Shown here piece by piece: positions 23,434-36,045 of a stretch of DNA of 64,000 bases. A program made the translations under genes and the position numbers. The notes below the pieces were generated by a model. That model searched no databases, was not told where the DNA came from, and saw only the letters and a list, made by a program, of their open reading frames with translations. The stretch covers positions 5,255,092-5,319,091 of the forward strand of contig JAQFVV010000020.1 of the NCBI GenBank assembly GCA_028023455.1, in the 5' to 3' direction. Within the stretch, counting starts at the first letter, position 1; each line of letters opens with the position of its first letter. This stretch comes from Epiperipatus broadwayi. Lineage: Eukaryota > Onychophora > Udeonychophora > Euonychophora > Peripatidae.

Positions 23434-23866
23434 TATAGGGTATATGAGCAAGACTTTCACATGACCCACCACTCTCCACACTATCTCATAACACTGATAC
23501 ACTCGAACACACATATGTTGAAAAGATAAATAATCATCAATATATGTATTTCATGCTAAACCAGCAATCATCAGTTGGTTCAGATTACCATCTCTACACA
23601 TATATGCTATAAGTGTTCAGATATATATTAAGATAGCCAAACTTCATACTTTAATGGACATGCTTCAATCTACTCCACACTCCAACTCTTCAACCTTCCA
23701 TCCAATTGAAAATCTGATGATGGAATGCTCAAAGGCCACCCTGAGATTGAGATTCTTGTAACACCCATGTTGACCTAAGGTCAATCTGACCCCTCATGTA
23801 CAGAACATAATACCCTATATATTACATATATAGACACAGGTATATATAAGCCTGTGTGTTTCAGCT
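23434..23866 (-). mobile_element. complete family B ribozyme element with 18-bp target duplication
   Basis: The 433-base element is flanked by direct repeats attaaatattttgttata at 23416-23433 and 23867-23884. Its left end starts tatagggtatatgag. Its right end contains the reverse complement taccctatatatta plus a further segment ending tgtgtttcagct, so the left inverted terminal repeat seems truncated. It has no reading frame. A hammerhead motif lies at 23530-23588 on the minus strand. Long target duplications and a truncated end suggest target-primed retrotransposition by a partner element; LINE or Penelope enzymes are the candidates in this window. Other copies: 4668-4905, 5043-5208, 15960-16066, 61225-61500, and relatives at 32091 and 36046. 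Confidence 0.85.
23530..23588 (-). ncRNA. hammerhead ribozyme of family B
   Basis: Same fold as 4798-4855: core CUGAUGA, stem II UGCU/AGCA with loop GGUUU, GAAA box and AUA triplet. Stem I has one mismatch (ACCAA against UUGAU). Probably slightly decayed. Confidence 0.65.
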
Positions 23867-23884
23867 ATTAAATATTTTGTTATA

Positions 23885-24689
23885 AGACTTTTTTTTCTCT
23901 TTTGTTTTTATCACCCTGCTTGATAAAAATTGATTTCTTTTCTTTCAGGAGAAGAGAAAACATAAATAGTTACAATAAAAAAATCTTCATATAATTTTTC
24001 AAATAATAATGTCTTCTATAATAATAATGCAGCACAAATAAATTATTTTTATTGAAGTATAAATTATTTTAGTCAATTCTTTTTCTTTAGCAGAGTCAAA
24101 TTATCATTGAACATTTAAAATATTAACAATGTCAATTTATATTTCTTATTTGAATTAGTTTTGTTTTCACTCCAGGAAAATTAATTTTAAATAATATTGA
24201 ATTAAACAAATCCTATGAAAGAACTATTAAGAAATTATTAGCATTCTTTGTAATGTTCTTGCCAATAAGAGAATTATATATCCCTTGGAAATTTTAATGA
24301 TAGCATAGATATTCAACTTGTTTTTAAAATTGACAATTGTTCTCCAGTCATGGCAATAGCAGTAACAATTTTTGAAGTTTTTCATCTTAGCAAATTTTAA
24401 AAAATACTATTCTAAATACTGTAATAATAAATTATATTACCATTCCATTGGCAGTTACAGAGACTTCAATTCCTTTGATGTTTCTGTTCAGACAATTGTG
24501 CCCAAATATAAGTTTAACCTAACATACTGAATTAATAAAAATAAAAGTTTTAAAAAAATTGCACTTTTAAAATTTTAGTACTTTAAAATTCGACTGTTAC
24601 AAACAAAATTAACTTGATTGAGAACCTTGAGAAAATGAAGAGAATGAGAATGAACTGGTATCAGATGTCTGTCTCACCTTATTTATACC
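23885..24689. other. AT-rich spacer, no gene seen
   Basis: No supported feature. Confidence 0.55.
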
Positions 24690-24750
24690 ATATAATAACA
24701 ACATTTCACTCTTCTTACACATTAAAGCAAAATAAATTTATTTATTCTTT

Positions 24751-24788
24751 ACAGTTTCAAGTGTTCCTAGCAGTCTTCATCAGATCTA
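24751..24788 (-). ncRNA. hammerhead-like motif, left arm
   Basis: Minus strand: AGAUCUGAUGA, an extra A, GACUGCUAGGAACACUU, GAAACUGUAAA. Core and GAAA box are exact. Stem II is damaged here; the right-arm copy suggests GACU/AGUC originally. Confidence 0.4.
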
Positions 24789-25238
24789 CAAAATTTAAAC
24801 ATATCAATACAACCATATTTCATATATATATCTATTATAATCTTACAATTTTATCAACTTAATTATTAACATCACTTTATTCATTAAACTTACTGTTCTA
24901 TAACTTAACTTTTTAATTCTATTTTATCCTTTATTTTTCTTATTTATTTTTTTAATTATTATCATATTTATATTTATTCACCTTTTACCTTTGCCATAAT
25001 ATTACACTGAATTTCTACAATTATCGCAAAGGTAAAAGTAAGTACATATAAATATAATAATTAAGAATAAAAATAAATAAGACAAATAAAGGAAAAAATA
25101 GAATTAAAAAGTTAAAAGTTATAGAATAGTAAGTTTAAAGAATAAAGTAGTGTTAATAATTAAGTTATTAAAATTGTAAGATTATAATAGATATATGTAT
25201 GAAATATGGTTGTATTCATATGATGTTTAAATTTTGTA

Positions 25239-25277
25239 AATGTGACAAAGACTTCTAGGAACAGTCAAAACTGTAAA
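25239..25277 (+). ncRNA. hammerhead-like motif, right arm, decayed
   Basis: Plus strand: GUGACAA, A, GACUUCUAGGAACAGUC, AAAACUG. Core has two changes and GAAA reads AAAA. It restores the likely stem II of its partner. Confidence 0.3.
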
Positions 25278-25335
25278 GAATAAATAAATATATTTTGCTT
25301 TAAAGTGTAAGAAGAATAAAATATTATATGTTATA

Positions 25336-26045
25336 CAAAAAAAGCAAAAATAAAGAAAAAAAGATGGAGAGAACATATTGAAGTTTATTTATACCCTTGG
25401 TCATAGGATCATTTTACCAGACTGTTTATTTACCTTTGAACTAACAATTTTTTCTCTGATTAATTTGAATCCTTGACCTATTTATCAGTAAAGAAGGTTG
25501 TTGCTCAAAATTAATTAATTTTACAATAATTCATTTTTTTTTGTATAGATACTTCAAATTAATTATAACCACTTTCTGGTTTGAATAAAATAATTAACTA
25601 AAAATTACAAAAGAGCAGGATACAATAAAAATATTACATAATATAAAATTTATACCATATCTTTATCCAATCACATATTAACACAATTCAATATATTTAT
25701 TTATTATTCTTTTAAATCTAGACAAATATCCCAGAATAGATTTTTTAAAATTACTTTTAAGAATATTTAAAGTAAATACAATATTAAATAAATATAATAT
25801 TTATTCACATATTCAGCTTTAAAATATCCTATTATTAAACTCTTTTTATAAATAAATTAGTTTAAAATATTTAACTATAATATTCTGTTTTACAATCAAA
25901 GTTAATTAAATATTATAGCTTTAGTTTTAAACATTAGCAAATCAAAATATAAGGTTTGAACTTGGTTTTTTAATTTTTAAAATTAATATAATTATTTTTT
26001 TAAAAAAACATTTTGACAGTTAAACTACAAATAAATTAATAACCC
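25336..26045. other. AT-rich spacer, no gene seen
   Basis: No supported feature. Confidence 0.55.
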
Positions 26046-26157
26046 AAAACTAGGCAAAATTCTCCATACAGTAGTGCCACTCAGTGCAAGACACGGTAAT
26101 CAATGGATGCCAGAAAGCACTGAGTGGCAATACTGTATGGAGAGTTTTGCCTGTTTT
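26046..26157. mobile_element. M1 short hairpin element
   Basis: Arms 26046-26087 and 26117-26157 (aggcaaaattctccatacag and its complement, then cactcagtgc) flank a 29-base centre. The same termini occur in the M1 cluster at 57.7-60.8 kb. The internal ribozyme region of longer copies is missing. Confidence 0.8.
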
Positions 26158-28841
26158 AATAACAGTTATAAGCAAGCAGAAGAAACAGTAATCATGTGAT
26201 GTTTAATGGTTTAACTTAAAACTACGTTGTTTATCATTTATATTACCAACTGTTTAAAAATTTAAAGATGTTTAATATCTGAAACACTTAAGTTAAAGCT
26301 CTTATACATTAGGTTATATATAAAAATATTTTTCACCGGATAATAGATAAACACTGATATAGCAGCTCTAAAATATAATAATTATAACATTATAAAGTAT
26401 TACAATAATTTACTTAGAGCAAAATTAAGCTATATAATTTTTTATTAGATGTCTTGGCACAAAAATTTAAATGAACACATAGCTTCTGCCAAGGCTAAAG
26501 GTTATAATACATGCATATAAACAGTCGAATGGTGTAGTAATTACCATTGTCCACATGCTTATGACATGAAACTTGGGTCTAGTCTAGATGAAACATTGAA
26601 AATTTTCAAGTGCTTAGCAAACTTTTATTTTCCGCAAAATCCAACTAATGCAACCAACTATCCAATACTGATCAGTAAATAGGTGTTTAATCTAGGTTAG
26701 TGAGGTAATGCAGATTATGGATGTCCTTGTTTATCTTTATATCTGATAATTGATTTAATTTTGAAAAACTAAATTACAAACTTTCAACTAGTTGAAAGAT
26801 ATTTAGAAGAAAATAAAATATTTTTGAGAGGAATAACAGCAGGATTATTCTTTTTAAAATAAAATTGTAAAAAAAATATTATATAAACAAAAAATAATTA
26901 TAAAAGTATTTTTTACTGAAAATGAAAAAAAGATTTAAAAAAAAAATAGTAATGCCGTTTAAACAATTGGAGTCAATTATGGGGAGGGGGTAGTATCTGC
27001 TGGTAATTACTATTAGTGATCAGATTTTTAGCCCACAATAGTAGTAAACAATGTATAATTTGGTAAAATATTTGCAAAGAAAATTAATTTGTGAGCTAAA
27101 TAATAGGAATTAAAATATTGATTGCTATAACTGAGACATGTCTATTATTGGGTTAATATTGGCCAGGTGAAACTTGAAAAAAATTTCATGTCACAAGAAG
27201 ACTTAGCTTTTTTTTTTTTTGACAGCCTATCCATAACAAACTAAGATACCATCCTTGTTTATTTGATTAATAGCATTTAGGTATTATCTAGATGCTAAAA
27301 ACTATGGGTTAATCTGGATTAATTAAAATAATTGAATGATTTATTTCATCACAGCAAGTGATAGATGGTATCCCTGCAGAAAACTATACGATTCTGAAAT
27401 AATTAGATGACACATTGATTGTGAAGGGATCCATGTAGTTTTTACTATTGTTGGAGAAATGTCATATTCTCTTTGGTTTTGAATCTATGGCTTACTTTTG
27501 TTATAACAAAATCCATAAGACAAATTAATACCACAGTAGCAAATAGTTATTTTAAATAAAATTTTATTTCATAAGCTATTTAAAACTAAAATTATTTTTA
27601 AGTGCAACATACATGCATATATATACATTATTTACTCCACTTGAACGAAGTCAAACAATTAGGAAAAATAATATTATGACTAAGTGAAACCACTTGATCA
27701 TTATTATAAATTTTAACAGCATCACATTCCTAAGATTAGAGCTGGTCTTATGGATAAATTGGTGATGTACCTGCATTTTAGACCATATGGAAAAGGCACA
27801 TAAATGAAATATATTGAATGTATGGATTTTTATTAAATTTATTTATTTTTCTTTGTTCAGTTGACTATTTTAAATAAGCTTTTTAAATAATTTTAAAAGG
27901 CCACTTTTTAAGGCCAAATTAAAAAAAAGAATAACTAATAATTGTAGTAATACGTTTCAAAGGAAAAATTGAAAAGGTCAAGGTTTATAAAAACAAGTAT
28001 TTAAAAGTTTGTAATTTTTATTAAACTATTTAATAAACGATGAACTTATTAATTATGAACTCATTATGATTAAACTTATTTTAAACTTGTAATTGTATTG
28101 CTTTTTTATTACTTTTTCTTGTACATAAATTAAAATTTTATGTAATATTGCTGTCATTATAGAATAGTTTTGTTTTGTTTTTTCAATTTTATTGCAAAAT
28201 ATCTTGTTTAATTAAAACGTTAAATAGTTTAGAAAACAAAAGTAAAGCAAAAATGCATATTCATATTAATTAACTTAGTAATTAAATTTATTTGACTGAT
28301 AAAGAGTAGTGTTTATATTTATGAAAAGACATTGTCTTGAGTAAAAAATAATATTAATAATAAACAGTTATGCAACTTAGTTTTTAGCAAAAAATTCACT
28401 ACTGGATACATTAATTAGCTTGCATGCACAGACAGTTTCTTAATATGCAGACAGTTTGTTAATATACAGTGAAATTTCTACATATGTATTGGATGGACAT
28501 ATTTTAAAATATATTGAACATTTTACAGTTTGATATTTCTGCATAATCCTGTATTGTTAATACGATAGAGTGGCAGATTTTAGGGTTTAAAACCCAAGGA
28601 TTATAGCTTCAATTTCCTCATTTCAGGTAAACTTCTTATAACCTCTTGGGAAATAAATTTGTATATAAATGTGAACACAATTAATACAAACTATGCTTAA
28701 AATATTGTTTTTTCTTACATCAAAAAACTGTACAAACAATTATAAATAATATTTTACTCTGCATAAACAATAAAATTTATTTTAAAAGTAACAATTTATC
28801 ATGTTGAATGGAAGAGATTTCAATCATAATCATATATAGTT
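26158..28841. other. AT-rich spacer, no gene seen
   Basis: A GC-rich blip at 26983-26991 (ggggaggggg) and poly-T near 27210. The block at 26190-26210 (catgtgatgtttaatgg) repeats the outer flank of M1 copies. Confidence 0.5.
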
Positions 28842-29013
28842 ACTTTTTTTCCATATGTCAAAGCATCGGCCGGGAAGTGAACCCATGACAACTATCTGCA
28901 AGCAACTGCTTGCATGGTGGCTGCACTGACCTCTCAGCTACCAATGCTGATCTCTTTGCTTGTTTGCATGGCAGCTGTGCTGACCTCTCGGCTACCAATG
29001 CTTGATCTCTTTT
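28842..29013 (-). mobile_element. tRNA-derived SINE with duplicated head
   Basis: Minus-strand SINE (tttccatatgtcaaagcatc at its tail side). The 5' head occurs twice in tandem: ctcagctaccaatgct near 28941 and ctcggctaccaatgct near 28987, about 53 bases apart. Confidence 0.85.
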
Positions 29014-30659
29014 TAAATGCTTGTATTTGATTTCTTTCTGTTTGTTTGGTTCAAATGTTATAACAAATTTTTAACCTACTTCTACTAAACAGATTTTCTT
29101 CAAATTTTGTATATATATTTAATATTTATGACAGTGCAAGGTGGAACACATTTCAAACACCACTCAAATCAGTAAGTTTTAAGTGATGCTCAATAGAGAG
29201 TGCAGTCATTAATTTAACTTGCATAAAAAAAAATAATAAATACATATATAAATGCTTTTATTTAATTTGATGGCTAATATTCTAAAAAAAAGTACAGTAT
29301 TGAAGATGAGGGTTTATAGCTAATTAAAACAGAAAAAAAATGAAATGAATGATGAAATCTTAATTCCCTTGATTGTGTATGTAAAACTTGCTTTCTTATA
29401 ACCACTGCCTTTGTAAAAACAACAATCTTGCAATCATTTTTAAATGTTTTTATGTATTTTATTTTACCAAACACTGCGTGGAGATTTATAATATTTAAAG
29501 TAATAGTGCATTATTGGAGTTTGACTTCCAATCTAATGATCTCAATATTTTCAGTGCTATATAATAATAGATTTACAAACACTAAATACCAAAAAATAAT
29601 AGATATATTAAAAATCATTTTATTTAGTTTGATGATTAATAAATTAAAAAGAAGAAAAAAATTGCATCACAGTTTTAGTTGCTATATGGAATTTTAAATA
29701 AAATCATTGGGTATTCAAAAATTAATTAATTCAGTTAACACAGTTTGTGAACAAAATAAATGTTATATTACTGATTGAATTAATTAATTTATTAATGACC
29801 ATAATTTTATTTAAAATTCTATACAACAACCAAAATTATGGTTCAAGAAAAAAAATATTTTTTGTTTTTTAGTACATTAATCATCAAATTAAATAAAAAA
29901 ACTGTTTGCATGAAGATTTCTGGCATTTTACATTAATAAAGTTTACCTATATATACTTATATAAATATATAAGTATATCATCTTCATTGACAAACATTTA
30001 TAACTGAGAGGAACATTCCAACTCCAGAAAAAGAGAGTAAGAACTACAAATATATACATTTGTAAAAAGCAAAGCTAAACATTGAATATTTCATTCCTAT
30101 GGTAAATGATTTTCTAACAGTCCTAAAAAAATTCAGCAAAAAAGATATTTACAAAGCTTGAAAGCTGCTGGATAATGAGAGTTTAGTAATTTTATATGGT
30201 ATTTTAAGATGGTTAACTAGTTTATAAGCTAGCTTTCTGAAAAAACAGTCTAGAGCTTGATTGGAGTTACAAAGAAAATATCCAAATTTTATTTGACCCA
30301 GAACTTCAGGTATAGAAGATAAACGCATTAACCAAAATGTCACAAGATCTTTTTTCTTTATGTTTCCCTCTTTATATACCTATTTATCCATCTATTTCTA
30401 CATAACAAATATAAAATGTATTTTGATGACAGTGAGTTGTAAATAAACCCCAAATGTTTTAAAAGTTTATTACAATGTAGAAAGCAATATATATATATTA
30501 CTGCTGTTAAATTTCTTCCCATTATAAGAAAACTTCTTCATCAATCAAATTGGTTACAACTGATACATTAATATAATTCTGTTATATACTCACATATTTT
30601 TATATAATATTATCATCATTTTTTACTATTATGTAAGATGAAGACATTTCCAAATTTAA
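29014..30659. other. AT-rich spacer with small inverted repeats
   Basis: Related words such as atttagtttgatgattaat (29624-29642) and its complement (near 29876) show a diverged inverted duplication between about 29270 and 29900. No protein motif was found in the open frames. Confidence 0.45.
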
Positions 30660-31385
30660 TCTTTTTTTTTATAGCATCTCTTCATCATATCACACCAGAA
30701 AACTCTTATTTCATCCATTTAACTCATGTGATCATTAAAAAAAAAATTTAATATTTTGAAATTCAATTTAAAATTTTAACTGTCCATCTATCATCATCTT
30801 TTTTTTAGCAATATGTCCACACCATCTCAATTTTAGTCTCTTACTTGTATCAGAGATGCCAATAATACCTATTTGTTCTCTCATCTGTGAATTTTACATT
30901 TGATCTCTAATTGTCACTCCCAACATATTTCTCTCCACACTTCATTAAATGGTATAAAGTTTCTATCTGTCAAGTATTTAAGTGTCAAATCATATAAGAA
31001 CTGATAACAATTGAAATGTTAAACCGGATTCCAAGAGATTGTAAAAGACCTAGAAAAAGACCACATGTGAGATGGATGGATGAAATAAGAAAGTGTGCAG
31101 GGATGGTGTGGAGAAGAGAAGTTAAAGATCAGAGAAGATGGTTTGAACTTGGAGAGACCTTCATCCTGCAGTGGATTGATAATGGTTGTTGTTGATGATG
31201 ATGAAATCTCATCCATTAAGCTTTTTTAAGGACATAAGCATATTTTCTTTCAATAGTAAGTTATTTCTACTAAAACACTTTATTAAAGTTTAATTCTATG
31301 ATAAATTTCATACATTGTTTCCATCTGTATTAATAATCTGACAAAATATTTGTAGTTAATTTCCCATAATTCCTGATTATCAATA
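30660..31385 (-). pseudogene. old RTE-type LINE 3' fragment
   Basis: The minus strand matches the C-terminal third of the intact element at 50495-53452, roughly its nucleotides 52850-53330, with many substitutions. It is split by a second, plus-strand RTE 3' end at 31003-31200. The two flanking parts are collinear when that insert is removed. Confidence 0.8.
31003..31200 (+). pseudogene. 5'-truncated RTE 3' end nested in an older copy
   Basis: Plus-strand match to the last ~180 bases of the intact RTE (ggattccaagagattgtaaa, then ccttcatcctgcagtggatt), ending in a (TGA)n-like tail. The frame still reads RKRPHVRWMDEIRKCAG with small changes. Such short 5'-truncated copies are typical of LINE retrotransposition. 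Confidence 0.85.
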
Positions 31386-32090
31386 TACATATTTTTTTAG
31401 AATTTAATAGAAACAAATAATAACAAAAAAATGCAACCATACTTTGTATATATATTTAATACTACAATTGAAAAAAGTAATTAATTTTTTTCAAATTGAT
31501 TTGTATAAGCATTTTTTTATTTAAATATTTACAAGTTGAAATTCTGTTGAATTGCAAATTCATCTGATCAGGATGTTGACAAAATAACTTTTGTTTACTG
31601 AGAAAAGTTGAGAAAATAAATATTTTTTTCAATAATACATATTAACAAAAAAAATAAAAAACTTGTGAAAATAATAAAAGGTAAATCACTCTTGATTATA
31701 ATATAAAAAATGTTATTTGAAATATATATATAAAGTAACAGCTGTTACCAAAACATTAACAAAAAAGTATACATTTTTTATGTATAAATTTTGTATTTAC
31801 ATACACGGTTATGTTCTTGATAAATGTCTGATATAAAGAATGACGCGTCACTCAACAAAATTTCTAATTTTTATATTTATTTAATAAAAGTATGAATGTG
31901 AAATAAGTTTATTTAGTTTGTAGCTCCTGAAAGCGGTTAATTCAATTGGACAACACAGCAATTCTGTTTCAAAAGTTAGGTTGAAAGTTTTCTTCTTCTA
32001 ATTGGACAGTTGAATAACTGATCTTCAAACTTTCATTCACCAGTAAATTTTTAATAAATGCTTTTAAAACTGTAAAATATGTATATATGA
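31386..32090. other. AT-rich spacer, no gene seen
   Basis: No supported feature. Confidence 0.55.
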
Positions 32091-32163
32091 TAGATATAAT
32101 AAACACCTCCATACTTCCCCATTCTTTTTAAATTCACTTAAATAAAGATATAATAAAAGACAA

Positions 32164-32219
32164 ATGATCCCAAGATGCATTTCGTGTTGAACCAGCACTC
32201 ATCAGTTGGCCCAGGTCAC
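32164..32219 (-). ncRNA. hammerhead ribozyme, left arm
   Basis: Minus strand: GUGACC, UGGG, CCAA, CUGAUGA, GUG...CAC stem II, GAAA, UGC, AUC triplet, UUGG, GAUC. G10.1-C11.1 is canonical. One base change in stem II (AACAC instead of AGCAC) breaks an inner pair. Confidence 0.68.
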
Positions 32220-32294
32220 TATCTCTCATATATATATCTTTACTATATGTAACAATTTACGCTTTTCATATAATAAAGATATATATGAGAGATA

Positions 32295-32350
32295 GTGACC
32301 TGGGCCAACCGATGAGTGCTGGTTCAGCACGAAGTGCATCTTGGGGGTTA
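32295..32350 (+). ncRNA. hammerhead ribozyme, right arm
   Basis: Plus strand: UGACC, UGGG, CCAA, CCGAUGA (one core change from CUGAUGA), stem II GUGCU/AGCAC with five pairs and loop GGUUC, GAAG (one change), AUC, UUGG, GGUUA. The outer stem I pairs UGACC with GGUUA. Two core changes suggest it is inactive, while its partner keeps the core. Confidence 0.6.
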
Positions 32351-32424
32351 TTTGTTTTTTATTATATCTTTATTTAAGTGAATTTAAAAAGAATGGGGAA
32401 GTATGGAGGTATTTATTATATCTA

Positions 32425-32729
32425 TAAGATATTACACATGGGAAAGAGAAAGGTTAATAACTCTGTGTGTGTAAAATAAATAAAAAAATCAGATATATTA
32501 ATCTTTAACTGAGGGTTTAAAGTTTATATCTATGCTAGAGATAATCTTTAGTTTCGAAATGATTAGTAATAATCATTATTGTATTTATCTGAAATGGATG
32601 ACGTCAAAGTTGTGAGTAGAGGAAGTTTGATAATGGTAAATGAAAATGTAACAATTAACTATATATTAAAACTAATCAGTGCATAGCTTCTATATATAAA
32701 ACACTTTTGTTTCCTTTTTTTAAAAATTA
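32425..32729. other. spacer, no gene seen
   Basis: No supported feature. Confidence 0.5.
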
Positions 32730-34262
32730 ACACACATCTTTTACAATCTCTTGTGTTCTGCTTTAAAACTTTCAACTGACCATTTATTATCATCCATTCT
32801 AAAAAAAATGTTTATACCAATTTCATTTCGGCACTTTAATTTTTTCAATGATATCAGTGATATTTGTTAATTCTATCACAGGATGATTATGCCTTTGATC
32901 TTTTCATATTACTTCCAACATACATCTTTCCATATCTCATTAAGATGTCTGAACTCTTTGTTAAGTGTCCTAATCTCAGATCCACAAATAAGAATTGGTA
33001 AAACATATCTATTAAGAACATTTCCTTTTTAAACATTAATGCCTATTTTTTTTAATATTAAGTTATTTCTATCAAAAGTATTTCACCCAAGTTTATTCTA
33101 TAATTAATTTCATCCATTATGTTCCTATATGTATTAATAATCAGACCATGCTATTTGAAGTTAGCTTTTTATTTACAATTATCAATCATCCACACTTTCT
33201 TCTAAAAAATACATTAAACTTTAGACTTTGTAGTATTTATCTTTAGTCATATATTTTTTATTTTCACCTGATAATGCTTGAAACATTTCCAGAGATTCTG
33301 AAATATTATTAACAAAGATAATTACATCATCTGGAAAATCTAGATGATTTAAATAATTTCTATTTTAATTCACAAAATAATTTTTGTAAAACTGCTGTAA
33401 ATAGTTTTGGATAATGAATCATCATATCATATACCCTCATCAATCCTAATCTTCTTAGTGTCAATGTGTAATCTAATCATTGTTGTTGCATTTTGTTAAA
33501 TATTCTTCTGAATATGACAATATCCTGGGTTCATATGTTGATGTCCCATAACTTTAATCACTGTGGAAATTTTTATAGAAACAATTGCCTTTCACAATCT
33601 ACAAATACAAAGTATAATGGCAACTTATATTGATTGGTTTTTTTTTATATCTTCTCTCAATAGTTAGATAACATCCACTGGGCTAAAATCACTTTTAAAT
33701 TCAGTTTGTTCTTTTTATTGGTTTAAATTCAAAGTTTATTCTAGATGTTTATGTAATTATCTTGATAAAGATTTTGTATAATACTACAGGTTTGTAATTT
33801 TTAATATCTTTTTATCATCTTTCTTAAATATCAATATTACTTGTGCATTCTTCTAATCTTCTGACACATCTTTACTATGCAGAGATTTGGTAAATAGTTT
33901 TGTCAAAATTTTCCTGGAGCTTTTTTTTACTTCATAGATTTAATTACATGATTCACTTCTTCATTTATAATTCTATCATTACCTGGAACTTTTACTTTCT
34001 TCATAGATTAAATTGCATGTCTCATTTCTTCATTTAAAATACTTGTCAATTTAGAAGATATAGTAATTATAGGGGATACTTTGTTTTCTTGTTTTTTATT
34101 AATATATAATTCTTGATAGAACTCTTCAACTCATTTCATGATATAATCTCTCTTTTTAGTAATAATTATATATTTTCTTTTTATTTCTGAAGTAACTTTT
34201 CTTCCAATATTAGGATGTTTTATATTATTGAAACTTCTATTCTCATCTAATTTCAATAAACT
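32730..34262 (-). pseudogene. old RTE-type LINE fragment
   Basis: Matches the RT and C-terminal part of the intact RTE on the minus strand, from the C-terminal region near 32730 to just before the RT domain near 34262. Many stops and frameshifts are present. A stretch of about 80 bases near 33917-34048 is tandemly duplicated (tcttcattta and acctggaacttttac words). More diverged than the 38829-41665 copy, so older. Confidence 0.8.
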
Positions 34263-36045
34263 AATAAACATTACTAGGAACTAAATTTTTATTAATATTT
34301 CACTCTATTTACTATATAACATAATGCTTTTATATCTTGAAATTAAATACTCTTCTAAGATTGGTACTTTTAATAAGGATATTGTGTTTTTAATGCTATT
34401 GTATATTAAAGCATAATTTAAATGAATTGTCATCAATGCAGTGATAAAATAATACATTCAAAACCTAACAGTTCCTAGTTTGATTATCAATAAAGAAATA
34501 AAAATAAAATCTTAGTTTTGTTGAATAAAAGAAATTGTCACGCTCAATTTGTTATTTAGTCACTTGAATTTCATACTTTCCCAGAAGGCAATAACATTAT
34601 TTCATTGCCTTTTCAATTAAAATTGTTCTTCAATTTATTAAGCTGTACATTGCATTAGCAACAGTAATCTATTCTATTTATCTACTCCAGAGATCATCTA
34701 TTGTAAATATAAATACTTAATAAAGATTAAATAAGATGAATCAAATTCCCAAACTACTTTCTAGCTATTAGTCTTAGTCAATGAACATTAATTTGGTTAG
34801 CACTACTATTTATGTTTATTGATTATTCAAGTTTATAATAGATGGCTCTGGAGTAAAGTATAAGAGAGATTTAAAAATAAATCAAGGGATAGTTTATATC
34901 TTGTTTGGCATATGTTATGGAGTGTTTGGGGCTAAAAGAAATTAATTTCTGATAGAGACAGCCTAATTTTTTATATGTTCTTTATTTTTGATCATTTATC
35001 TTTTTTGCTATTTGATTCTTAGATTCTTCGACCTGCAGAGAATATTTTTACATTCTACCCTATTTCACTAAATTCAGATGTTTATAAAATGTTACATTTG
35101 ATTTATTGCTATATCAAAATTGATAAGTTGCATTTTACATTCATCATAAATAATTCTACTTCTAATTAATTCATGTCATTGTTTTTTGGCTGCACAAACG
35201 TCCATTTTTTTGTGTCTTTAAATTTGAACTAGAATTTTTAGTTCAACAATTTTATCTCTATCAATGAATAAATATTCGAGCTAATTCAACCAGTTTGTGC
35301 TTGTTGGTTTTATTTATATCTTGTTATAACCATTAAAGATCACATGATCATCATTTCTTAATAATTAATAATATGAGAGCATTTAAAAACTCTTCATTAG
35401 TCCTTATTTAATTAAATTTAAGTCTATTTACAGATTCAAATTCAGGAAAATCTCCTTTATCAACTGGAAAAGCTCCAATTCCAGTAATCATAAATCAGAA
35501 TAGGCCTGAATCTTTTTGATATTAAGTCGATTTCATTCATTTTATTTATGATATGAGATTCATTAAAGTTTATGATGCAACTCTAATGTAAAAAGTCTAA
35601 AACAAATTAGCTTAAGAGGATGGCAAGCAGTAGCAAATAATGATCATTTATAATCTCTGGGTCACAATATTCTGTTGCCTAATTATATCAAGCTGCTTTT
35701 ACGTAGAAAATTAAACATACATACATCATAGATTTAAATGCACTACTTAATTAATTATTTCAAAATGATTAACAGTCTGATACATAATAAATCTTGCTTT
35801 TAATCTACTTTAATAAAACTGTTTTTTTCGAACGCATTACAAAAATAATTTCTTTTTTCAATCCAATTAACTAGTTATCAAAACAGTTTTCTACATAGTC
35901 GATATGATAATGACCCTTTAAGTAACAGCAGACTTTAAATTTTTAATATTTCAATAAAATTCATTAATACTTGTTTAAATCATCAATGTTTTACTTTAAA
36001 AATAATCAATGTTTTATTTAAAAAAAAAAACTCTTATAATATATA
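34263..36045. other. AT-rich spacer, no gene seen
   Basis: No supported feature. Confidence 0.55.

Larger units (their letters stand above)
24690..25335. mobile_element. long palindromic element, arms about 305 bp
   Basis: Left arm 24690-24994 and right arm 25026-25335 are imperfect reverse complements around a 31-base loop. The centre is marked by ccttttacctttgc and gcaaaggtaaaag. Each arm carries a hammerhead-like motif about 200 bases from the centre. No reading frame supports a protein. The ribozyme layout matches that of the Penelope-like pair at 37.0-38.2 kb. Confidence 0.8.
32091..32424. mobile_element. palindromic element with paired hammerheads, B-related
   Basis: Left arm 32091-32242 and right arm 32274-32424 are about 150 bases each, nearly identical as reverse complements, with a 31-base loop. 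Each arm holds a hammerhead that shares with family B the UGG stem I bulge, CUGAUGA core and GGUU-type stem II loop, but with different paired bases. No reading frame. Confidence 0.85.

Noticed and set aside
23716-23760. Another CUGAUGA in family B (second half)
   Set aside because: No GAAA box, stem II or stem I partner follows; not a hammerhead.
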